From Deltaproteobacteria bacterium (lineage in GTDB: Bacteria; Desulfobacterota; Desulfuromonadia; Desulfuromonadales; BM103), in NCBI GenBank assembly GCA_024636215.1, contig JAGXHL010000018.1:1-11954 (forward strand): a DNA stretch of 11,954 nucleotides. The letters are read 5' to 3'. The notes under the pieces were generated by a model. It saw nothing but the letters and a program-made list of their open reading frames with translations. It made no database searches and had not been told where the DNA came from. How positions within the stretch are numbered: the first letter of the stretch is position 1; each line of letters starts with the position of its first letter. This document shows, piece by piece, positions 1 to 5,268 of this stretch. The position numbers and the translations under genes were made by a program.

Positions 1-248
1 ACCGTTGGGCCGGCAAAACTCGTAACTGGGAATCGGTTGAAATTGTTCGGCTCAACCCAGAGAAGAAAAGGCCCTCCGAAGAGGACCTTTGTGATAAAGC
101 GGCTTAACCGAAAAAGGCGACAACTATATTGACATCCGCCGGAGATTAGTGAAAAAGAGTTCCTGTTCCCACGAAAATGTAGTTCTCTTTTCTTTAGTTT
201 ATCATGATGAGCTTCATTGAGCTTCTGGGCCATTTCAAAATACTTCAA
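1..248 (-). CDS. Possible small gene behind the MBL gene, open at window edge
   Basis: A reading frame opens with TTG at 246-248 and stays open to the window edge (82 codons). A strong Shine-Dalgarno AAGGAGG at 254-260 lies 5 bases before the TTG. This is the same start style as the MBL gene, whose stop is only 28 bases upstream. The product begins MKYFEMAQKLNEAHHDKLKK, hydrophilic and probably helical, and later becomes Phe/Leu-rich. I do not recognise a family. Two things argue against it: a strong intrinsic terminator (61-91) lies inside the frame, and the other strand carries a plausible gene tail (3-107). It may be a short operon member, a remnant, or an accident of a good ribosome site. 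Confidence 0.3.
   Translation of the reverse strand, partial: MKYFEMAQKLNEAHHDKLKKRELHFRGNRNSFSLISGGCQYSCRLFRLSRFITKVLFGGPFLLWVEPNNFNRFPVTSFAGPT
3..107 (+). CDS. Possible C-terminal tail of an unidentified gene
   Basis: The third plus-strand frame is open from the window edge to a TAA at 105-107. It encodes 34 mainly charged residues starting RWAGKTRNWESVEIVRLNPE, a composition typical of a protein C-terminus. It would be convergent with the MBL transcript, and the minus-strand terminator at 61-91 would then lie in its 3' end. The fragment is too short to assign a family. It is mutually exclusive with, or at least in competition with, the minus-strand frame over the same bases. Confidence 0.25.
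   Translation, partial: RWAGKTRNWESVEIVRLNPEKKRPSEEDLCDKAA
61..91 (-). terminator. Intrinsic terminator with UUCG tetraloop
   Basis: On the minus strand GGTCCTC (87-81), TTCG (80-77) and GAGGGCC (76-70) form a 7-pair stem, with one G-T pair, closed by the very stable C(UUCG)G loop. A T-rich tract TTTTCTTCT (69-61) follows directly. It points leftward and is the first clear terminator downstream of the MBL gene, so it probably ends that transcript. The plus strand lacks a comparable T tract. Confidence 0.8.
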
Positions 249-276
249 GACAACCTCCTTAGAATAAAATGTATAT

Positions 277-1515
277 TCACAAATTATAGTGACAATCTTC
301 CCTTAAGAATAGGACATTTTCAAAATGGTCAGAATAGTCCCCGCCACACTCAGTATGGACTGGAACCAGAACCTTGGGTGAAATCGCTCCGGCATAGACT
401 GTGAGATCCTCGACCGTTGCATGCCCGCTGGTATGAGCGTAAACAAAATTGACCCGAGGATCATCACGCAATGCTGCAATCTCCTCGGCGCCGAAGTAAT
501 CCGCGCTTGAATAATCAAGGTACCCCAGCCACTGTGAATAAATGAGGTTGAGCGGGCCAAGCTCTTTGAATCTGCGCATCCATTTAAGGTGGGACATCTT
601 GCCAAAGAACAGATAGTCGGAAGGGCTGGCTTCCAGTTCATTCATCTTGACTCGACGATTCCAAACTCGTTTAGCAAAGCCGCCGAAATAGACCGCATTC
701 TCTTTCATCGTCTGATATTGGCTGTTACTGGTATAAACCCTGACCAGGTCCCAGCTCATATCCGGCACATTCCGCGTGACCTGGTTCATCTGCTCCAGAA
801 CCCACGCAGTGTAGATATCAAGGACAAGGATTTTGCCAGTATCCATACAAGCTTTGTAAGCAGATACCAACCGATCAATATTCTGTGACGATGAGATCAG
901 AAAAGACATGTTCTTCTGGTCACGAATCAGTTCATAAATTTTCGTCTGAACATGTTCCTCGCTGGGAAACTCACTATTATCCCTTCGCAGCATGGTGCCT
1001 TCCATGAAGAGAAGATCAATATCCCTTGGTGGGTTTTTGACCAGACGGTTGAAAAGAACTGCTTTGCGACCGTGCGCACGAAAATCACCGCTGTAGTAGA
1101 TTCGCTTGCCTTCAGCCTCGATGAGAAACGCATAGGCATCAACAGCGGAATGGTCTACCAGATGTGGAGTGATGGTAAAATCGCCAATCTGAAAGGCGTT
1201 GCCATGCGTGAAGTGATGAAAATTGTTTGCTGGAAGCTCACGTTTGAGAAAGACACGCGTCGCATCGATGAGTGATTTTGCGAGAGCACCGATGTAAACC
1301 GGCGTCTTCATGTCTAACAGTTCGATAAGACCATAATGATCTTGATGGGGATGGCTGACAAGAACAGCATCCGCCTTCAAGTGCCTGGGATCAAGTTCTT
1401 TGCTGCATTCACTGAGAGGCGCGCCCAGATCCAACAGAATTTTTGTGCGGCGGGTCGCAAGCTCGATGCATGTGCCGCCGATTTCGCTGCTGCCCCTATG
1501 AATCGTTATTCTCAA
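277..1515 (-). CDS. Metallo-beta-lactamase-fold hydrolase, RNase J/beta-CASP-like
   Basis: This 412-residue protein has the metal-binding signature of the MBL fold: HPHQDH at 55-60, His122 in VDHSAVDA, Asp144 in YSGDFRAH, and His387 in LVPVHTE. The motif HTSGHA (361-366) matches the SGHA motif of beta-CASP nucleases such as RNase J, so an RNA- or DNA-directed phosphodiesterase is more likely than a small-molecule hydrolase. It lacks the extra C-terminal domain of housekeeping RNase J (usually about 550 residues). The start is TTG, chosen because AAGGAG (1522-1527) lies 6 bases upstream and the protein begins directly with the first beta strand (MRITIHRGSSEIGG). It has its own promoter and a copy of the cluster operator, and is the downstream partner of the HDAC/DUF2779/WYL operon on the same strand. 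The substrate is unknown. The family call is firm; the nuclease role is inference from motifs. Confidence 0.9.
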   Translation of the reverse strand: MRITIHRGSSEIGGTCIELATRRTKILLDLGAPLSECSKELDPRHLKADAVLVSHPHQDHYGLIELLDMKTPVYIGALAKSLIDATRVFLKRELPANNFHHFTHGNAFQIGDFTITPHLVDHSAVDAYAFLIEAEGKRIYYSGDFRAHGRKAVLFNRLVKNPPRDIDLLFMEGTMLRRDNSEFPSEEHVQTKIYELIRDQKNMSFLISSSQNIDRLVSAYKACMDTGKILVLDIYTAWVLEQMNQVTRNVPDMSWDLVRVYTSNSQYQTMKENAVYFGGFAKRVWNRRVKMNELEASPSDYLFFGKMSHLKWMRRFKELGPLNLIYSQWLGYLDYSSADYFGAEEIAALRDDPRVNFVYAHTSGHATVEDLTVYAGAISPKVLVPVHTECGGDYSDHFENVLFLREDCHYNL

Positions 1516-1551
1516 ATAGTTCTCCTTAAAATCTAATTCTCGTTCTTATGC

Positions 1552-1579
1552 TTTATAGATAACCACACCATCACGACAA
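1552..1579 (-). promoter_or_regulatory. Promoter of the MBL gene
   Basis: On the minus strand TTGTCG (1579-1574) and TATAAA (1557-1552) are separated by 16 bases, a reasonable sigma-70-type promoter. It lies 37 bases before the TTG start of the MBL gene. The -35 hexamer is one arm of the CGACA/TGTCG operator, so a protein bound there should occlude RNA polymerase. This gives the MBL gene regulated expression independent of the operon upstream. Confidence 0.55.
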
Positions 1580-1591
1580 AATATGTCGCAT
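1562..1591 (-). promoter_or_regulatory. Cluster operator copy 1 (upstream of MBL gene)
   Basis: The core CGACA (1574-1578), five bases, TGTCG (1584-1588) is an inverted repeat read GCGACATATTTTGTCGT toward the MBL gene. Over 30 bases (1562-1591) it matches the copy in front of the WYL gene (5122-5151) with three differences. It is therefore more than a chance palindrome and looks like a duplicated promoter-operator segment. A further 10-base palindrome GATTCGAATC lies just upstream at 1600-1609. The WYL protein is the obvious candidate ligand. Confidence 0.7.
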
Positions 1592-1634
1592 CCAATCCAG
1601 ATTCGAATCGTCAGACAGCGGCACTCGTTTGAAT

Positions 1635-2585
1635 TCAGGGGTCGGCAACAACTCTGGTCATCAAGTTTTCAATGGAATCGGCAATGATTGAAGCACTGGC
1701 ATTGGTATAGCCACCAGACAACAGCATGAGGATTGGGACTCCCCTATTCCTCGCATTCGAAAAGACAATTTCGTCTCTTTTGATGATGCCCTCTCGGCTG
1801 ATGCTCATGCCACCAAGAGGGTCTTCTCGATAGATGTCCGTACCAGCATTGTAGATTACGAAATCAGCCTTGCTGACATCCATCGCCTCGGGGGCAACTC
1901 GTTCAACCATTGAGAGATAGTCGGCATCTTCGATGTACGACGTAACCGGACATGGAAAATCAACTTTTTTCTCTGCTTCGATGTCGCCGGGAAAGGCTTC
2001 GCAGTTGTAAATATCCAGGATAAAGACATCAGTTGTCTGATGTAATGCTTCCGAGACGCCATTACCCTGATGGGCGTCCAGATCAATGACCAGTATTTTG
2101 ATATCAGCATTTGCGCTGCGCAACTTATTGACCGCAAGCGGGATGTCCGCAAAATAGCAGAAACCTCCGCCCTCACTCTTCTTCGCATGATGGTAGCCGC
2201 CCGCCAGGTTAATCGACCAACCGTGCTTCAAGGCGAGTTCTGCTCCCATTAGGGTTCCAGCCGTTGCATAGCGCATGGGCATCAGCAGGCTGTTTTGGAG
2301 AACGTTAACGGGCAACCGTCTTAGGATTTCCACCTCAGCGATCCGAGCTATAACTGAAGGGCTTTGCAAGGATTCCAGATATTCCGAAGAATGGACCTCT
2401 AGCAGATCTTCATCAGAAATGGCGTCAGGTTGGTGGGTATTACTGCTGCTGAGGCCCACTCTCTCAGACAGCATCTCAAATACATGGCCATACTTTTTAG
2501 AGTCAAAGGGATGCAGCCTTTCCAAGCCCATAAAAGAAATGTTGTACTCATCTGAATATACGATAGGGAACTTCTCTTTTTTCAT
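1635..2585 (-). CDS. Histone deacetylase-family zinc hydrolase (class IV-like)
   Basis: This 316-residue protein carries the active-site set of arginase-fold, zinc-dependent deacetylases. The charge-relay histidines are in GGYHHAKKSEGG (His132, His133). Metal ligands are in VIDLDAHQGNG (Asp170, His172) and NAGTDIYREDPLGG (Asp250), and the transition-state tyrosine is in LLSGGYT (Tyr293). The spacing and compact size resemble HDAC11/class IV and bacterial acetylpolyamine or acetoin-utilisation-type enzymes. The likely reaction is hydrolysis of an acyl-amide, on protein lysine or a small molecule; the substrate cannot be read from the sequence. Its ATG directly follows the stop codon of the DUF2779 gene (0-base gap) and there is no strong Shine-Dalgarno site, which suggests translational coupling. 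All catalytic residues are intact. Its company with a nuclease, a WYL regulator and an AAA+ ATPase is unusual for a metabolic deacetylase. Confidence 0.9.
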   Translation of the reverse strand: MKKEKFPIVYSDEYNISFMGLERLHPFDSKKYGHVFEMLSERVGLSSSNTHQPDAISDEDLLEVHSSEYLESLQSPSVIARIAEVEILRRLPVNVLQNSLLMPMRYATAGTLMGAELALKHGWSINLAGGYHHAKKSEGGGFCYFADIPLAVNKLRSANADIKILVIDLDAHQGNGVSEALHQTTDVFILDIYNCEAFPGDIEAEKKVDFPCPVTSYIEDADYLSMVERVAPEAMDVSKADFVIYNAGTDIYREDPLGGMSISREGIIKRDEIVFSNARNRGVPILMLLSGGYTNASASIIADSIENLMTRVVADP

Positions 2586-4067
2586 TTATTTATCCACCGC
2601 TACAAAACCATTGAGCTTGTCGAGCAATTTCACCATCGCCTCGGTATCACGCTCACAATACTTCAGTAGATTGCCACGCAAAGTCTCCAGCTTCACTGGG
2701 TCCTTTTCCGCACACATCAGATGATATGCATCCATCGCCATGCCGCCGTCCGAGATCTCCAGGTCCTTATAAGACATATCTAGGATAAACGCTGGTAAAA
2801 CATTTTTGATCGAATTCGAGCCTCGCTGCTGCCAGCGATATGCATAACGCTTGCGGAAAGGAACAATGAGATCCATGACGCGATCATGAATATCGTTCAG
2901 ACCTTCAGCGTACTCAGGGAAGTCCTCTGCCAATTCCTTCAGTCGGGTCTTTTCAAAGGCCATATTGAAGGTCAGCACGCAAGCGTCATCGGGGATCTGC
3001 ACCAATATCGCCTTGATCAGGGCCGGGCGTGGATCAACGTTCGGTTCCGCCAGAAACTCATAATGCTCAACCGGGCCACCCTCTTCTCGCTGAATATGCA
3101 GTGAATACTGAAATGGAATCTGCTGGTAAGGACGCATTCCGTTATGAAGCGGAACCGGCGACATGAAGGTCTCGAAATCGAAATGGCACAGCGGATACCA
3201 GAGGCTGTCGAGAAACTCCTTGATTCCATCTGGATCAACCTGCTCACCCTGCTTCAGATGCATCTCCACCTGGAAGCGCTGACTGTTATTCAGTTCATCC
3301 AGGGGCAAATCCGCAAAATCTATCTGGCCGCGATTGTAACAAGCGAACTTGTCGATACCTCGGCCACGCAAGTCAAAGACAGAATTTTCCGGTATGTGCT
3401 GCCAGCAGTGGCCACGGAAATCACAATCGTATGGATCTGAACAGTGTGGACCGATATCAATTGATGGCAACTCACCATCTATCATCGAACGCATTGCAGA
3501 GATATTGCTCGGCACTTCCTTCTGCATCGCTACGACATCAGCCGTCAGATCGTTGATGGTGAAAAGCTTCTCGACTTCAACGCCCCCCTGACGAACATAC
3601 TGATGGTTGATGTGCACGAGGCAGGCTTTGTTCGGCTTGAACCCGGCACTGGCCAGCACATAATATTGAAGAGCGATATCGTCGTAGTTGACGTCCTTCA
3701 CGGAAGTGGAACTCTTCACCTCGTAAAGCTCCCATCCCTGATCGCCCAGATGCAGGATGTCGACTTTCACAAACAGGCCATCATACTCGAACGAAGCTTC
3801 GTAGATTGTCTTTGTTCCTTTGGCAATCTCGTCTTTCGTCATCCTGGCTTGCTCAGAAAGCGACAACCCTTCATAAGGCACCTCAACACCACCTGGGAAA
3901 AGCTCCTGCGCAATAACGCCAACATCCGTTCCACTGGCAAAAATTGCTTGCTGAGCGGCGCTGATATCGTCGCGCATTTCTTTATGATGTTTATAGAGGT
4001 AAAGTGCCTTGTGGCATTGCATACCCTTGAGATACTGTGACTTACTCAGAAAAAGATTGCGCTTCAT
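2586..4067 (-). CDS. DUF2779 protein: Cas4-like nuclease fused to DnaQ-like exonuclease
   Basis: This 493-residue protein matches the DUF2779 family. The N-terminal half looks like a PD-(D/E)XK nuclease with Asp103 (VKVDIL), Glu116-Val-Lys118 (YEVKSS) and Gln134 (ALQYYV). Cys18 plus Cys209, Cys215 and Cys221 (HCSDPYDCDFRGHCW) have the arrangement of the iron-sulfur cluster in Cas4/AddB nucleases. The C-terminal half looks like a DnaQ/RNase H-fold 3'-5' exonuclease: Asp297 and Glu299 in HFDFETF, an LTFNMAFEKTRL segment near 365-376, and the final motif KYCERDTEAM with Tyr470 and Asp474. A purine-rich AGGGGGG sits 3 bases before the ATG. The gene begins 30 bases after the WYL gene and abuts the HDAC gene, so the three are probably one operon. 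The family name is firm; the two nuclease activities and the cluster are my reading of motifs. DNA processing is the likely role. Confidence 0.85.
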   Translation of the reverse strand: MKRNLFLSKSQYLKGMQCHKALYLYKHHKEMRDDISAAQQAIFASGTDVGVIAQELFPGGVEVPYEGLSLSEQARMTKDEIAKGTKTIYEASFEYDGLFVKVDILHLGDQGWELYEVKSSTSVKDVNYDDIALQYYVLASAGFKPNKACLVHINHQYVRQGGVEVEKLFTINDLTADVVAMQKEVPSNISAMRSMIDGELPSIDIGPHCSDPYDCDFRGHCWQHIPENSVFDLRGRGIDKFACYNRGQIDFADLPLDELNNSQRFQVEMHLKQGEQVDPDGIKEFLDSLWYPLCHFDFETFMSPVPLHNGMRPYQQIPFQYSLHIQREEGGPVEHYEFLAEPNVDPRPALIKAILVQIPDDACVLTFNMAFEKTRLKELAEDFPEYAEGLNDIHDRVMDLIVPFRKRYAYRWQQRGSNSIKNVLPAFILDMSYKDLEISDGGMAMDAYHLMCAEKDPVKLETLRGNLLKYCERDTEAMVKLLDKLNGFVAVDK

Positions 4068-4097
4068 GGACCCCCCTGACTTACCAAATTATCAAAA

Positions 4098-5108
4098 TCA
4101 ATCTTCGTAATAGTTCGCCATGTTACGAACAGTTTCAGCAAACTCCTTGCGGAGAGATTTTGGAGAAATAACTTCAACATATTGGCCAAAGCTCAAGAGC
4201 CACCATCGCAATTGATGAGTATCCAACACTTCGGCTTCGACCAGAACATCGCCATCTTCCTGATCGGTAATGGTCTGATTGAGACTCAACGGACTCTCGT
4301 GAAGATGCGCAGCAGCATACTTATCAAACAAAGCCTTCAACTTGATCGTCTTCTCCCCGGGCATAGGGAATCCAAGCGCACCGCCCTCCAAATATTTATC
4401 GAGCGTGAACCCTTTAGGTTTCCTGGAGATTTCGTCCGTCATTTCGGCAGACTGAAAACGATGAACTGCCAAGAGCAAGACATCGTCATAATTCCAGAGT
4501 GTCGCCACCAGATAAAGAATCGTGTCGGCTGCAACTAACCCGAGGGGGTTAACAGTGTACTCAGATGGTTCCTCAGCACCCTTCTTCAGGTATGTCGCCT
4601 TGAACCGACGGTCCTTGAATAAAGATTCGTAAATTTCTTCAAGAATGTCTGCATCGACTTCTGGAGGCAGCAAAGGCTGAGTACGTGGCACCACCCTGAC
4701 CTTGTCAGGCCAGCCGCCATAAGTCTTGTCACCAAGCTCATCAAGAATTGAATTGGCCCGTCTGAGGTTAGGAGCCAAAGACTCAAGGCAACTCTTCGGC
4801 AGTAGCCTGGCCATAAACTCACTGACCATCTTCAATGTCAGTGCACCTGTTCTATCCATCCCAGGGAGATCAAAGGACATCGCATTGCGATCCCATCTCC
4901 AAGAGATTGGCTTGCCATGCTTGGCAGTAACCGGGAACACCTCCGTTAACTCCTTCAGGTCTCTCTGCACCGTACGGAGATCAACCTTGAAACCCTCGTC
5001 CTCAAGTTCTTCCCTGATTGTGGCTGCATCTTTAGGGTATTTGGAAGGCAGTAGTTGCAACATCTTCCATTGGCGCAGCAATGCATGGAACTTCTTTGTC
5101 TTTGTCAT
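4098..5108 (-). CDS. WYL-domain transcriptional regulator
   Basis: The 336-residue protein has an N-terminal winged helix-turn-helix region (about 1-75, with RTVQRDLKEL typical of the recognition helix in DeoR/WYL regulators). A central WYL domain follows (RFKATYLKKG through ILYLVATLWN to LAVHRFQSAE), and then a C-terminal WCX-like extension (LRWWLLSFGQYVEVISP). I chose the ATG at 5106-5108, not the in-frame ATG at 5157-5159. GAGG lies 8 bases before it, and the longer version would translate straight through the operator at 5134-5148. It is divergent from the AAA+ gene and first in a probable operon with the DUF2779 and HDAC genes. WYL domains sense nucleic acid or nucleotide ligands, and relatives (BrxR, CapW) repress BREX and CBASS defence loci. 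Autoregulation and control of both neighbours is inferred from three matching operators. Confidence 0.9.
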   Translation of the reverse strand: MTKTKKFHALLRQWKMLQLLPSKYPKDAATIREELEDEGFKVDLRTVQRDLKELTEVFPVTAKHGKPISWRWDRNAMSFDLPGMDRTGALTLKMVSEFMARLLPKSCLESLAPNLRRANSILDELGDKTYGGWPDKVRVVPRTQPLLPPEVDADILEEIYESLFKDRRFKATYLKKGAEEPSEYTVNPLGLVAADTILYLVATLWNYDDVLLLAVHRFQSAEMTDEISRKPKGFTLDKYLEGGALGFPMPGEKTIKLKALFDKYAAAHLHESPLSLNQTITDQEDGDVLVEAEVLDTHQLRWWLLSFGQYVEVISPKSLRKEFAETVRNMANYYED

Positions 5109-5121
5109 GTCTATATCCTCT

Positions 5122-5151
5122 ACCTCACCATAACGACAGAATATGTCGCAT
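5122..5151 (-). promoter_or_regulatory. Cluster operator copy 2 (upstream of WYL operon)
   Basis: The arms CGACA (5134-5138) and TGTCG (5144-5148) flank a 5-base centre. Read toward the WYL gene it is GCGACATATTCTGTCGT. The 30-base segment matches the MBL copy with three differences. It ends about 13 bases before the start codon and lies just downstream of a -10-like TATAAA, a position suited to repression of the WYL-DUF2779-HDAC operon. Confidence 0.75.
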
Positions 5152-5158
5152 CTAGACA

Positions 5159-5164
5159 TTTATA
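5159..5164 (-). promoter_or_regulatory. Probable -10 element of the WYL operon
   Basis: On the minus strand TATAAA (5164-5159) stands 50 bases before the chosen WYL start. Transcription would begin about 7 bases further on, immediately at the edge of the operator. I could not find a convincing -35 hexamer at the right distance (TGTAGT is the best and is poor). The promoter may be weak or factor-assisted. Confidence 0.35.
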
Positions 5165-5200
5165 GCCTTTTTCTCATCAAAACTACAGCACAAACGCTAA

Positions 5201-5217
5201 GCGACATATTTTGTCGT
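5201..5217 (+). promoter_or_regulatory. Cluster operator copy 3 (upstream of AAA+ gene)
   Basis: GCGACATATTTTGTCGT at 5201-5217 is identical to the core of the MBL copy and oriented toward the AAA+ gene. The arms are CGACA (5202-5206) and TGTCG (5212-5216). It lies 53 bases from operator copy 2 in the divergent intergenic region, so one regulator could control both directions. I do not see a clear -10 for this gene; TAGTAG at 5233-5238, 16 bases after the TTGTCG arm, is weak. Flanks outside the core are less like the other two copies. Confidence 0.75.
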
Positions 5218-5258
5218 CGAAAAAAGTTTATTTAGTAGGCAACTTGGATTTTTATTTT

Positions 5259-5268
5259 GGAGGTAGAC
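5259..5268 (+). promoter_or_regulatory. Ribosome binding site deciding the AAA+ start
   Basis: GGAGG at 5259-5263 is 5 bases before the ATG at 5269. A TTG at 5257 is in frame but overlaps this site and has none of its own, so the ATG is preferred. Confidence 0.75.

Noticed and set aside
204..404. 66-codon plus-strand frame at the left end
   Set aside because: It overlaps the 3' end of the well-supported MBL gene on the other strand, lacks a ribosome site and has no recognisable features.
5109..5159. 17-residue N-terminal extension of the WYL regulator from the ATG at 5157-5159
   Set aside because: It would translate through the operator at 5134-5148 and has no ribosome site, while the ATG at 5106-5108 has GAGG at good spacing and starts the usual helix-turn-helix region.
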